Source of the DNA: an uncultured Eubacterium sp.
GTDB taxonomy: Bacteria > Bacillota > Clostridia > Oscillospirales > Acutalibacteraceae
Assembly: GCA_900539325.1 (NCBI GenBank)
Contig: UQCC01000011.1
Span: 15,842-79,841 of the forward strand
DNA: 64,000 nt
Reading direction: 5' to 3'
Below are positions 33,187-42,086 of the stretch, in pieces. Under the pieces are notes generated by a model that saw only the letters and a list, made by a program, of their open reading frames with translations, did not search any database and was not told the DNA's origin. Position numbers and translations under genes: made by a program. The first letter of the stretch is position 1. Each line of letters opens with the position of its first letter.

Positions 33187-35238
33187 TTACCTCTTATTAG
33201 ATTTATTGGTTACAACTTTTACTTTGAATGTATCTTCCTCATAGTCTGTTTGAGGAGTTGCAACAATTCTATCGCCTACCGAAAGACCCGATGTTACCTC
33301 ATATGAAGTATCAGATGTTGCGCCTGTTTCAATCTTTGTTTTTGTAACTGTTTCGTCCTTTTCATTGTAAAGATAAACATATGTGCCCTCTTTTTCAAGC
33401 ACGATTGATTCAATCGGAACACATGGAACATCAGTGTATGTACCTGTTACGATTTCAACATCTGCGTCAAAACCAACAATGATGTTTTCATCAGGGTGGT
33501 CAACAACAACCTTGCATTCAACGCCCGCACCTGAATTTGTGAGTGATGAAAGACCGCTGATGCCTGCCATTGAACCTACACTGTCAAGCATTGAGCCTTT
33601 TGAACCGCCTGTTGCAGTCGGAGCGATTGAAGCAACAACACCGTCATATGTACCGTATGCTGTTTTTACAGTTGCCGACATTCCCTCTTTAACCTTGTGA
33701 ACATCATATTCGCCGAGAGAAATTGTAACAACTCTCTTTTTCATATTTTCAAGAGTAATACCTGTTGAAAGAGCTGTTGTTTGTGAACCGGATTCAATAT
33801 CACAGGTTGTGATAACACCGGAAAATTCAGCTGTCCAACCCTTTGCAAGGTCATCTCTTGCATTTTTAGTTGTGTCATATGCTTTCTTTGCGGCATCCTT
33901 TGCCTGCTTTTGAGCATTAACGGTTGATGCTGAAGCCGTAATTGTATAAACTTCCTTTTGAGCATAAAGTGCGGCAAGCTGAATTTGAGCCGAAGCTAAA
34001 CCGAAATTATCAGACTCTGCAATACCCCTACCGATAGCTTTCCAATTAACAGATTTAACAGCAGTTTCAATCATTTTAACTGCCGCACCGCTGTCAATAA
34101 ATTCAATCATACCCTGTTTGATAGCGGCTGTAACTGCTTTGCCGACAGCGTCAGCGATTTTTTCTGCACTCCAGTTACCTGAAGAAATTTGATACATAAT
34201 TACATTTGCAACTGTTGTGATTGCATTTGTCAAGGAATCAACATCCTTTGCAATTTTCGCAAGGTCTTTTGTAAGACCTGTAAGAAGCTCAACGATTTGC
34301 TTTGATGCGTCACCGAGTTGCTTCAAAGAATCAAATACAGGTTGAAGCTGTTCAAGAGCAAGCTCAACCATAGCCGATGTTTCATTAAAGCCTGAAGCCT
34401 TTGCTTCTCCGCAAACCTTACATGTTACTGTGCCCACACCACTTGGAAAATCGTGAACTTCTTTCTTTATATATCCACAATCGGCACATTTATAATAGTG
34501 ATAATTTTCCTTGTCTTTTCCGCTTGCAAACTTTTGAACAGAACCATAATGGTGTTCTTCAAACACCTTTGCACCGCACTTGGTACAAACCTTATAGTGA
34601 CCCGAATAATTTGAGTCTACATATCTGCCGTCAAATGTATGATTGCAAGCTGTTGTTGCGGCAGTGGTTGTAGTTGTAGGATTGCTGCCCCAATGTATTT
34701 GAGTTGTAGTTGTGGTTGTAGTCGTTGTTGTTGTGACTTTTTTTGTTGTTGCAGTAGTGCTTTGCTTTTTCTGCTCTGCCTTTTGAAGCTTTTTCAAAGT
34801 TTTTTCGGTCTTTGCAATATTCTTATTAATTGCGCTGAGTTGCTTTGCCGCTTCAGCCTGATGCTGAACTGCCTCTTGATAAGAAGCGTTTGAATTTGCA
34901 TAAGCCGAATTAAGGCTTGCCACCTGTGAATCAAGACTGCTTGTGTCAAACGAAGCAAGCTTATCGCCTTTTTTAACCTTGTCACCAACCTCTACATATA
35001 CCTTTTTAACAATAGCAACGGTGCCCGGCTTATATTCTTTTTTAACGCCCGAACTTACCTGTCCTGTTGAAGATACGGTCTGAGTGATAGAGTTTGTAGA
35101 TACTGTATTAAGCGTTACTTCTGTTCTTTTGCCGCGTTTAGCAAAGACAACACTTGTTATTACAATAGCAACAACAAGAATAACAGCTATAACTGCCCAT
35201 ACAATTTTCTTTGTATTACTTTTTTTGACAGTTGCCAT
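33187..35238 (-). CDS. HlyD/YknX-type efflux adaptor with zinc-ribbon and Thr-rich insert
   Basis: A 683-residue membrane-fusion protein; usual YknX/MacA length is about 370-400. It has an N-terminal helix (VWAVIAVILVVAIVITSVVF), a barrel-sandwich half (GTVAIVKKVYVEVGDKVKKGDKLASFD) and a coiled coil. A Thr tract and a Cys/His-rich region follow (VCTKCGAKVFEEHHYG, YKCADCGYIKKEVHDF, VTCKVCGEAK), like small zinc ribbons. Then come a long helical part and the returning barrel (AEFSGVITTCDIESG, IVGFDADVEIV). The ATG at 35238 follows GGGGG. The insert separates the two coiled-coil arms and may reach into the cell wall. Confidence 0.82.
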   Translation of the reverse strand: MATVKKSNTKKIVWAVIAVILVVAIVITSVVFAKRGKRTEVTLNTVSTNSITQTVSSTGQVSSGVKKEYKPGTVAIVKKVYVEVGDKVKKGDKLASFDTSSLDSQVASLNSAYANSNASYQEAVQHQAEAAKQLSAINKNIAKTEKTLKKLQKAEQKKQSTTATTKKVTTTTTTTTTTTQIHWGSNPTTTTTAATTACNHTFDGRYVDSNYSGHYKVCTKCGAKVFEEHHYGSVQKFASGKDKENYHYYKCADCGYIKKEVHDFPSGVGTVTCKVCGEAKASGFNETSAMVELALEQLQPVFDSLKQLGDASKQIVELLTGLTKDLAKIAKDVDSLTNAITTVANVIMYQISSGNWSAEKIADAVGKAVTAAIKQGMIEFIDSGAAVKMIETAVKSVNWKAIGRGIAESDNFGLASAQIQLAALYAQKEVYTITASASTVNAQKQAKDAAKKAYDTTKNARDDLAKGWTAEFSGVITTCDIESGSQTTALSTGITLENMKKRVVTISLGEYDVHKVKEGMSATVKTAYGTYDGVVASIAPTATGGSKGSMLDSVGSMAGISGLSSLTNSGAGVECKVVVDHPDENIIVGFDADVEIVTGTYTDVPCVPIESIVLEKEGTYVYLYNEKDETVTKTKIETGATSDTSYEVTSGLSVGDRIVATPQTDYEEDTFKVKVVTNKSNKR
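34703..34737. repeat. Threonine-codon repeat tract
   Basis: A run of 11-12 ACN codons (read on the minus strand) encodes the Thr linker of the adaptor. Repetitive trinucleotides of this kind can vary in length between strains. Confidence 0.6.
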
Positions 35239-35331
35239 AGTCAAACCCCCAAAATATATATTTATTTCTATTTATATATCATATTTTGCGTACAAAGTGA
35301 CGCACTTATGGCGTAGTGATATTACGAAATT

Positions 35332-35360
35332 AGTATAATTCCATTTTGTATAATTGTCAA
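35332..35360 (-). promoter_or_regulatory. Promoter of the adaptor-permease operon
   Basis: TTGACA, 17 bases, TATACT on the minus strand, about 95 bases before the adaptor start. Confidence 0.82.
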
Positions 35361-35403
35361 TAACATTTTGTATTTTTAAACAAAATTGACAATTTGTTCA
35401 TAT

Positions 35404-36681
35404 TTACTGCAAAGCCTTAAGTGCTTTTGCACCGATATCTTTTCTGTAATGAGCACCGTCAAAGTGAATTTTTTCCACAGCGGCATAAGATTTAGCAAGT
35501 GCATCCTTTAAATCATTGCCGAGTGCGGTAACGCCGAGAACTCTGCCGCCGGCGGTTACGAGTTTGCCGTCTTGAAGTTTTGTGCCTGCGTGATAAACGG
35601 TTACACCGTCAAGCTGACCATCGGTAAGACCTGTAATCTCAATTCCCTTTGGATAAGATTTTGGATAACCGCCCGAAGCCATAATTACGCAAGTGCAAGC
35701 TCTTTCGTCCCACTCGATGTCCAAATCTGCAAGAGTGCCGTTGTTGATAGCTTCAAAAATGTCGATAATGTCAGTTTTAAGTCTTGGCAAAACAACCTGT
35801 GTTTCAGGGTCGCCGAAACGGCAGTTATACTCAATTACCTTTGGTCCCTTTGGAGTGAGCATCAATCCGAAGTAAAGGCAACCCTTAAAGGTTCTGCCCT
35901 CACTATTCATCGCCTCAATAGTAGGAACAAAGATTTTTTCCATACATTCCTTGGCAATTTCCTCTGTATAATAAGGGTTTGGAGAAACAGTACCCATACC
36001 GCCTGTGTTAAGACCCTTATCGCCGTCAAGTGCACGCTTGTGGTCCATAGAAGTCACCATAGGTTTTACACACTTGCCGTCTGTGAATGCAAGAACCGAA
36101 ACTTCAGGGCCTGTGAGGAATTCCTCAACAACAACATTGTTGCCCGAGTCGCCGAAAATCTTATCTTCCATAATTTCCTTTACACCCGCAACGGCTTCAT
36201 CAAGTGTTTCCGGAATGATTACACCCTTGCCGAGTGCAAGGCCGTCAGCCTTAATAACGGTAGGAAATTCGTTCTTTTCCTTTATATAATCAATTACATC
36301 TGCCGGGTCATTGAACACCTTGTATTCGGCAGTAGGAATATTGTACTTTTCCATAAGGTCCTTTGAAAAAACCTTTGAGCCTTCGATAATTGCGGCATTT
36401 GCCTTTGGACCGAAGGTTGCAAAACCTGCCTCGTTGAGTGCATCTACCATACCGAGTACAAGCGGATCATCAGGAGCGACAACTACAAAATCAGCCTTTA
36501 TCTTTTTTGCAAGTTCAACCACGCCGTCAATATCGGTTGCGCCGACATCAAAACATTCCGCATCATACGAAATGCCGCCGTTACCCGGACAGCAAGCAAT
36601 ATAATCAACCTTGCTTGATTCTTTAATTTTTCTGATAAGAGCGTGTTCTCTGCCGCCCGAACCTACTACCAATACTCTCAT
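35404..36681 (-). CDS. purD: Phosphoribosylamine-glycine ligase
   Basis: Second step of purine synthesis: joins glycine to phosphoribosylamine using ATP. The 425-residue ATP-grasp enzyme has VVGSGGREHALIRK, FGPKANAAIIEGSKVFSKDLM, VIKADGLALGKGVII, VEEFLTGPEVSVLAF, MDHKRALDGDKGLNTGGMG and EYNCRFGDPETQ. CGGAGG precedes the ATG. Last gene of purE-purM-purN-IMP cyclohydrolase-purD. Confidence 0.97.
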   Translation of the reverse strand: MRVLVVGSGGREHALIRKIKESSKVDYIACCPGNGGISYDAECFDVGATDIDGVVELAKKIKADFVVVAPDDPLVLGMVDALNEAGFATFGPKANAAIIEGSKVFSKDLMEKYNIPTAEYKVFNDPADVIDYIKEKNEFPTVIKADGLALGKGVIIPETLDEAVAGVKEIMEDKIFGDSGNNVVVEEFLTGPEVSVLAFTDGKCVKPMVTSMDHKRALDGDKGLNTGGMGTVSPNPYYTEEIAKECMEKIFVPTIEAMNSEGRTFKGCLYFGLMLTPKGPKVIEYNCRFGDPETQVVLPRLKTDIIDIFEAINNGTLADLDIEWDERACTCVIMASGGYPKSYPKGIEITGLTDGQLDGVTVYHAGTKLQDGKLVTAGGRVLGVTALGNDLKDALAKSYAAVEKIHFDGAHYRKDIGAKALKALQ

Positions 36682-36699
36682 AATATCCTCCGAATATAA

Positions 36700-37404
36700 T
36701 CAGTTGTTTTTATTAATAATTCTTGTTTCCTCTGCACCTGTTTCAAGGTCGATATAACGAGTGAAAAGAGAAACCTTGTTGTCCTCGTTGAGGTTATCCC
36801 AAACCATTTTGGTGAAATCGTCAATGCTTTCGTCACCGATTTCAACAGGAGTCGGCTCGCCCTCAAATGACGGAATCGGATCACCGTCACACTTATATGT
36901 GTGGATGAAGTGTCCGAGACCTGCTGTTGCCGGATATTCAAAGAAACATCTTACGCACTGTGGCTCGCCGTTGTTTGATTTGAGGATTGACAAATTGTAG
37001 TCGCCGTTTGGCTTAACAACACCCGAAATTCTTGGAGTATAATTCGGTGCGTCAGGCTCAAACTCACGAGTGCGAAGTGCGTGAATGTAGCACTTGCCGT
37101 TTGCAAAGCAATCATAAATCGTGTCTGTTTGATCGCCGTTTGTAACAATTGTTTTGTCCTCAAATTTAAGAACAGGATTATAAATGATAAGGCTTGGGTC
37201 TTCCATCTTGCTTTCGTCAAAAGCCTTTGTGCGGATACCGCCTCTGTCGTTTTCTTCAAAAATTCTGTTGCGTGAGTTAACCGAACGACCCATAATGAAA
37301 TAAGCAATTACAGCCTTTTTGCCGTCCTTTGATTTGCCGAGAACAATTCCTCGTCCCGGATATGTATTTGTGTTAAGTTCCTTTGCAAGTGATTCTATAT
37401 TCAT
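36700..37404 (-). CDS. IMP cyclohydrolase, PurO-type
   Basis: A 234-residue protein of the IMP cyclohydrolase family (archaeal PurO fold), which closes FAICAR to IMP, the last purine step. Visible family segments: NTYPGRGIVLGKSKDGKKAVIAYFIMGRS, SRNRIF, DPSLIIYNP, TNGDQTDTIYD, FEPDAPNYTPRISG and GLGHFIHTY. The start is the ATG at 37404 with GAGG upstream; the frame extends to a TTG. It lies between purN and purD, replacing the cyclohydrolase half of the usual bifunctional PurH, so AICAR formyl transfer must come from another gene outside the window. Confidence 0.88.
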   Translation of the reverse strand: MNIESLAKELNTNTYPGRGIVLGKSKDGKKAVIAYFIMGRSVNSRNRIFEENDRGGIRTKAFDESKMEDPSLIIYNPVLKFEDKTIVTNGDQTDTIYDCFANGKCYIHALRTREFEPDAPNYTPRISGVVKPNGDYNLSILKSNNGEPQCVRCFFEYPATAGLGHFIHTYKCDGDPIPSFEGEPTPVEIGDESIDDFTKMVWDNLNEDNKVSLFTRYIDLETGAEETRIINKNN

Positions 37405-37412
37405 ATCTAACC

Positions 37413-38036
37413 TCAAATAATTTCTGTTTTGTTGCCGTTAATTTTTATTCTGCCCTCGCAGAAAAGTGATACTGCCTTTGGCAAAATTTCCCATTCAGCC
37501 TGACGCATAACACGATACTGAAGAATGTCCTCATTATCGCCCTGTTCAATCGGAACAGCCTTTTGCAAAATAATTGCACCGCCATCGGTAATTTCGTTGA
37601 CAAAATGGGCAGTTGCACCCGTAACCTTCATACCGCTGTTAAGAACAGCCGTGTGCACCTTTTTGCCGTAAAAACCGTCACCGCAAAAAAGTGGGATAAG
37701 GCTTGGGTGAATGTTAATAATTCTGTTTTTGTATTCGTTAACCAAATCTTCGCCGAGGATTGACAAAAATCCGGCAAGAACAATCAAGTCGATATTTCTG
37801 CCATCAAGAGCTTTAAGCACAGCCTTGTCATAATCCGCCTTTGTATCATATGCTTTTCGATTGACAACCGTGCTTTCAATACCTGCTTTTTTTGCACGCT
37901 CAAGTGCATAAGCGTTTTCGTTTGAAGCAAGAACAAAAGTGATTTTTCCGTTTTTGATTTCGCCTCTGTCCTGTGCGTCAATAAGAGCCTGAAGATTTGT
38001 TCCGCCTCCGGACACAAACACCGCTATGTTCAGCAT
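37413..38036 (-). CDS. purN: Phosphoribosylglycinamide formyltransferase
   Basis: Transfers a formyl group from 10-formyl-THF to GAR in purine synthesis. 207 residues with FVSGGGTNLQALIDA, VLAGFLSILG, NIHPSLIPLFCGDGFYGKKVH and the catalytic His/Asp region GATAHFVNEITDGGAIILQ. It overlaps purM by seven bases. Confidence 0.96.
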   Translation of the reverse strand: MLNIAVFVSGGGTNLQALIDAQDRGEIKNGKITFVLASNENAYALERAKKAGIESTVVNRKAYDTKADYDKAVLKALDGRNIDLIVLAGFLSILGEDLVNEYKNRIINIHPSLIPLFCGDGFYGKKVHTAVLNSGMKVTGATAHFVNEITDGGAIILQKAVPIEQGDNEDILQYRVMRQAEWEILPKAVSLFCEGRIKINGNKTEII

Positions 38037-39067
38037 ATTTCTACTCCCTTTTCGCCGTCCTTAATTTCGCCGATGATTGTTGCCTGCTCGCCGTTTTCGT
38101 TAAGAATTCTTACAGCCTCGTCAGCCTTGTCGGAATCAACGGCAAGCATGAGACCTGTACCCATATTGAATGTGTTGTACATATCGTGTTCTGGAATGTT
38201 GCCTGTTTTTTGGATAAGGTCAAAGATAGGGAGCTTGAAGCACTTATCCTTTTCGATGACAGCAAGAGTGTTATCGTTGAGCATTCTCGGAACATTCTCG
38301 TAAAAGCCACCGCCTGTGATGTGAGAAATAGCGTTTACTCTCACATTGTCCATAAGAGTAAGGAGAGGCTTTACATAAATTCTTGTAGGAGTGAGGAGTG
38401 TTTCACCGAGGGTGGTGCCGAGTTCGTCATACTTAACAGCAATAGTTTCGCTGTTGATGTTGAACACCTTGCGAATAAGCGAAAATCCGTTTGAGTGAAT
38501 ACCCGATGATGCAACACCGATGATAGCGTCGCCTGCCTTGAGGTGTTCGCCTGAAACGAGCTTGTCCTTTTCACCGATACCAACGGTAAAACCTGCAAGG
38601 TCATATTCCTCATCCGGCATCATACCCGGATGTTCTGCGGTTTCGCCGCCTACAAGTGCACAGCCCGACTGTACGCAACCGTCTGCAACGCCCTTAACGA
38701 TTTGCTCAATCTTTTCAGGATAGTTCTTGCCGCAAGCAATATAATCGAGGAAGAAAAGCGGCTTTGCACCCGAACAAGCAACATCGTTTACGCACATTGC
38801 AACGCAGTCAATGCCGATTGTGTCGTGCTTATCCATAAGGAATGCAAGTTTGATTTTTGTTCCTACACCGTCTGTACCCGAAACGAGAACGGGATTTTTG
38901 TATTCATTAGCCGCAAGTTCAAACATTCCGCCGAAACCGCCAATACCGCCGATTACACCCGGAATGTTGGTTCTTTTAACATGTGATTTGATGAGTTCCA
39001 CAGATTTGTAACCTGCTGTTACATCTACGCCTGCTGCCGCATAGCTGTCGCTGAAACTTTTTTCCAT
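38030..39067 (-). CDS. purM: Phosphoribosylformylglycinamidine cyclo-ligase (AIR synthetase)
   Basis: Closes FGAM to AIR with ATP. The 345-residue protein shows SYAAAGVDVTAGYKSVE, GGFGGMFEL, LVSGTDGVGTKIKLAF, IDCVAMCVNDVACSGAKPLFFLDYIA, GGETAEHPGM, GIHSNGFSLIR and THITGGGFYENVPR-like ISHITGGGFYENVPR. Strong AAAGGAG site. Encoded between purE and purN. Confidence 0.97.
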   Translation of the reverse strand: MEKSFSDSYAAAGVDVTAGYKSVELIKSHVKRTNIPGVIGGIGGFGGMFELAANEYKNPVLVSGTDGVGTKIKLAFLMDKHDTIGIDCVAMCVNDVACSGAKPLFFLDYIACGKNYPEKIEQIVKGVADGCVQSGCALVGGETAEHPGMMPDEEYDLAGFTVGIGEKDKLVSGEHLKAGDAIIGVASSGIHSNGFSLIRKVFNINSETIAVKYDELGTTLGETLLTPTRIYVKPLLTLMDNVRVNAISHITGGGFYENVPRMLNDNTLAVIEKDKCFKLPIFDLIQKTGNIPEHDMYNTFNMGTGLMLAVDSDKADEAVRILNENGEQATIIGEIKDGEKGVEIC

Positions 39068-39099
39068 AATGTATTCTCCTTTACCCTACTGTTATATTT

Positions 39100-39597
39100 T
39101 TATATTTCTTTGATTTTTTCTTGAAGAGCCTTGTCTTTTTCAACAACCTGCTTTGCCATATCCTCACGCATTGCAATAAGTTTTTGCATAAGGTCATCAT
39201 CACCGACAGCCAAAATTTCTGCCGCAAGTAGTGCCGCATTTTTAGCCGCATTTACACCAACTGTGGCAACAGGGATTCCCGGAGGCATCATAACGGTTGC
39301 AAGCATTGCGTCCATACCGTCAAGCACCTTTGCCGAACAAGGAATTCCGATAACAGGGAGAGTTGTTGAAGCCGCCAAAACTCCGCCCAAGTGTGCAGCC
39401 ATACCTGCTGCAGCAATAATTACACCGAAGCCGTTTGCAATGGCATTCTTTGAAAAGTCGTGTGCAACTTCGGGAGTGCGGTGAGCAGACATAACTCTGA
39501 CCTCTGATTCAATACCCAAATCCTTAAGCTGTTTGATAGCCGGAGTAACGATAGGCAAATCACTGTCCGAGCCCATAATAATTGCAACTTTCTTCAT
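39100..39597 (-). CDS. purE: N5-carboxyaminoimidazole ribonucleotide mutase
   Basis: Moves CO2 from N5-CAIR to C4 (class I), or directly carboxylates AIR (class II); no purK is adjacent, so the class is undecided. The 165-residue protein has IIMGSDSDLPIV, VMSAHRTPE and AAAGMAAHLGGVLAA. It heads the pur operon after a strong promoter. Confidence 0.95.
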   Translation of the reverse strand: MKKVAIIMGSDSDLPIVTPAIKQLKDLGIESEVRVMSAHRTPEVAHDFSKNAIANGFGVIIAAAGMAAHLGGVLAASTTLPVIGIPCSAKVLDGMDAMLATVMMPPGIPVATVGVNAAKNAALLAAEILAVGDDDLMQKLIAMREDMAKQVVEKDKALQEKIKEI

Positions 39598-39660
39598 AAT
39601 ATTCTATCCTTTCCGTATGCCGAAAACACAAACGACATAATTTTCCATTTTAATATAAGT

Positions 39661-39689
39661 ATTATACCCTGTAAGCAAATCTTTTTCAA
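39661..39689 (-). promoter_or_regulatory. Promoter of the purE operon
   Basis: TTGAAA, 17 bases, TATAAT on the minus strand, about 60 bases before purE. The leader is too short for a purine riboswitch, and none is seen. Confidence 0.85.
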
Positions 39690-39718
39690 TAGTTATATAT
39701 TATAATATATAAAAAAAG

Positions 39719-39750
39719 TAAAGGATATAATTGTGCATTATATCCTTTAT
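39719..39750 (-). terminator. Terminator after the LRR/dockerin-like gene
   Basis: Perfect stem AAAGGATATAAT / ATTATATCCTTT with a 5-base loop, followed by CTTTTTTTA on the minus strand. Confidence 0.92.
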
Positions 39751-39761
39751 AATAAAATATT

Positions 39762-41660
39762 CTATTGCCAAATCAAAAAATTATCACCAAATTGCCAGTA
39801 ATTTTCACCGAGTTTTTCTCTCATTTCTTTGTAATAAATCGCATAGTCCTTTGCGTTAACATATCCGTCACCGTTAAGGTCATATCCCTCAAGTGCAATC
39901 GTGCCGATATTGTAGCTTCCGTTGTTTGTTACATCAACCTTTCTTACGGCATTACCCCCGTACAGATTGTTGAATGTAATATAACAATCCTCAAATGTTC
40001 TGACAGTAAATGTTCCGTCTGAATTAACACTGTATTTTCTTCCGTCAACAGTAATATACACATGGGAATAAGGAACATTGTGCGGATGTCCGCCAAAATC
40101 ATCCTCGTCCATAACACAATTTCCCGTTATAACATACGAAGTTGTAGGCACGAAATTATCCTTGTAACTCACATCACAATTAATGCAATAATGAAGCGTA
40201 TATCCGTCATCATCTGCCGTAGGCTCAACAACCTTTTCGGCATAGCTGTGCTCAATATACACACTATATTCCGCCGATTTATCACCAAATAAAAGTGTTG
40301 CCTTGTTTTCGCCGCAAGAAAACGGATTTTCACGCTGATTATCAACAATCTTTACATGCTCACCGGCAATATACTCATCAAAATACAAACTGTCGCTTGT
40401 ACCGTCGACAAAATCCAAATCGACCACAAAATTTGACAGCATATTCTTTGTTATATTAAATATTCTTGTATTTCCCACAAGCCTTCCGTCGGCAGCAGAC
40501 ATTGTTATCTTGCCATTGTAAATACTAAATGTATTCACAGCCAACGGATAAGCACGAACGCTGAAATTGCCTGTCATCTTCATCGAACCGACAAACAAAT
40601 CATATGTTTTGCCTTTTTCCAATTTCTGTTTTATGCAAAATCCGTTAAGACTTTTATCAATGTCATCATTTTCGGCTATAAGTTCACCGTCAAGATAAAG
40701 TTTTGCATAGGTATCACATCCGCCCATAGAATAAAGCACATACTCTTGTGTTTTATCGGGTGTAAATGTATAGTGAAAAGTGTCGTTTATATTATCATCT
40801 GTAAACGAAGCGGCATATTCCACACCGCACTTTACAGGAACACTGTCAATCAAGGTGTAATCAAAGCCATTGCCGACAGCATAACTGTACGCAAGAGAAT
40901 TTTTAAAAACGCCCATTGTAAAGCCGTCAACTTTTGCTATACTGTTAGCATATCCGAATGATTGCGTGTTACAAGAGGTGTTCATTGGAATATCAATCGA
41001 TTTCAAACTTGAGCATCCCAAAAAAGCCGAAAGCGAAACCGCAGTCGTCTGCGTAAGCGAAGCAAAGTTCACTTCTCCGAGCGATGAACAACCGTAAAAA
41101 GATTTTCTACCTACAGCTGTAACGCTCGACGGTATATTTACACTTTTAAGGCTTCGACAATTATAAAACGCACTGTCACCGATTGTTTTAACCGATGACG
41201 GCAAATTAAGTTTTTCCATATATATGCAGTTAGAAAAAGCATAATCCGATATTGTCTGCACCCCAAACGGTAAGGTCCACTCCTTCATTCCTCTTGTACA
41301 GGACAAAGAATATCTTCCGATTTTTTTAAGGCTTCTCGGAAGTGAAAACGAAGTTGCTCCAACCTGATAAAATACATAATTGCCTATTGAAGTTATGCCC
41401 TCGGCAACCACAACATTTTGAATTTTATCATCAGCCCAATCAAACCACGGAATACTGCTTGAATTATTTGAAAGATTTGGAATATCACCGGTTCCGTTGA
41501 TATAAAGTGTTTTGGTATCATTGTCATATTTATAAAAAGTATTGCTGTTTTTTAATCTGATACCCAAATCATCATCCGCTGCAAATGAAACCGACCCAAA
41601 AGAAAAAGAGGCAACAAATACCAAAGTTAAAGCAAGAAATATACTTACTAATTTTTTCAT
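39762..41660 (-). CDS. Secreted BspA-like LRR protein with partial dockerin-like end
   Basis: A 632-residue exported protein from the ATG at 41660 (GGAGG upstream). It has a signal peptide ending SVSFAADDD, then five or so LRR_5 repeats at about 75-235 (KLNLPSSVKTIGDSAFYNCRSLKSVNIPSSV). Next comes a pre-peptidase C-terminal-like beta domain at about 285-365 (EYVLYSMGGCDTYAKLYLDGELIAENDD), a CxxC-containing segment (HYCINCDVSYKD) and a carboxypeptidase-regulatory-like end. The last 40 residues contain one calcium-loop repeat, DLNGDGYVNAKDYAIYYKEM, as in half a type I dockerin. It follows a metal-sensing ArsR gene by 21 bases. The role is probably surface binding. Confidence 0.82.
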   Translation of the reverse strand: MKKLVSIFLALTLVFVASFSFGSVSFAADDDLGIRLKNSNTFYKYDNDTKTLYINGTGDIPNLSNNSSSIPWFDWADDKIQNVVVAEGITSIGNYVFYQVGATSFSLPRSLKKIGRYSLSCTRGMKEWTLPFGVQTISDYAFSNCIYMEKLNLPSSVKTIGDSAFYNCRSLKSVNIPSSVTAVGRKSFYGCSSLGEVNFASLTQTTAVSLSAFLGCSSLKSIDIPMNTSCNTQSFGYANSIAKVDGFTMGVFKNSLAYSYAVGNGFDYTLIDSVPVKCGVEYAASFTDDNINDTFHYTFTPDKTQEYVLYSMGGCDTYAKLYLDGELIAENDDIDKSLNGFCIKQKLEKGKTYDLFVGSMKMTGNFSVRAYPLAVNTFSIYNGKITMSAADGRLVGNTRIFNITKNMLSNFVVDLDFVDGTSDSLYFDEYIAGEHVKIVDNQRENPFSCGENKATLLFGDKSAEYSVYIEHSYAEKVVEPTADDDGYTLHYCINCDVSYKDNFVPTTSYVITGNCVMDEDDFGGHPHNVPYSHVYITVDGRKYSVNSDGTFTVRTFEDCYITFNNLYGGNAVRKVDVTNNGSYNIGTIALEGYDLNGDGYVNAKDYAIYYKEMREKLGENYWQFGDNFLIWQ

Positions 41661-41681
41661 TGTTACCACCTCCAACATAAA

Positions 41682-42056
41682 CTAATCGTTTTCTTCTATA
41701 TGTTCAAGTCCCATTGCGATGATTGTGCGCACATGGTCATCGGCAAGCGAATAGAACATCGACTTACCCTCTCGTCTGTTTTTAACAAGCTTGTTTTGTT
41801 TTAAAATTCTGAGCTGATGTGAAATCGCCGATTGTGTCATATTAAGCTGTTCTGCCAAATCACACACACAAACTTCTTCCTCAAACAAAACAAAAAGTAT
41901 TCTTATTCTTGTTGAATCGCCAAATACCTTAAAAAGCTCCGACAAATCGTAAAGTTCCATTTCATCCGGCATTTTTTCATTTACTCTTTCAAGCAAATTT
42001 TTGTGAATGCACGATGCTTCGCAACATTCTGCCATACATTCTTTTTTATCTGTCAT
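41682..42056 (-). CDS. ArsR/SmtB-family metal-sensing repressor (CadC/SmtB-like)
   Basis: A 124-residue winged-helix repressor that releases DNA on binding divalent metal. Two metal sites are readable. The alpha3N-type site has N-terminal Cys 7, 11, 12 and 16 with Cys63 and Cys65 in EVCVCDLAEQ. The alpha5-type zinc site has Asp106, His108, His119 and Glu122, in the exact D-x-H-x10-H-x2-E spacing of SmtB. The helix-turn-helix is MTQSAISHQLRILKQNKLV. Start at 42056 with GGAG. No efflux ATPase is adjacent; instead the next gene, 21 bases on, is the LRR surface protein. Confidence 0.92.
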   Translation of the reverse strand: MTDKKECMAECCEASCIHKNLLERVNEKMPDEMELYDLSELFKVFGDSTRIRILFVLFEEEVCVCDLAEQLNMTQSAISHQLRILKQNKLVKNRREGKSMFYSLADDHVRTIIAMGLEHIEEND

Positions 42057-42086
42057 TTTATCACTCCGCAATATGTTCTATTTTAC

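Noticed and set aside
34638..34760. CRISPR-like array in the repetitive GTTGTN stretch
   Set aside because: It is a codon-level threonine repeat in frame with the adaptor gene, not spaced repeats.
35572..36366. 264-codon plus-strand open frame opposite purD
   Set aside because: Opposite a fully conserved purD; the translated product is low-complexity and Cys/Phe-rich with no family match.
39598..39660. Purine riboswitch before purE
   Set aside because: The leader after the promoter is about 55 bases and lacks the conserved loops.
41682..42056. Arsenic-specific ArsR regulator
   Set aside because: Metal ligands fit the zinc (SmtB alpha5) and CadC alpha3N patterns, and no ars genes are adjacent.
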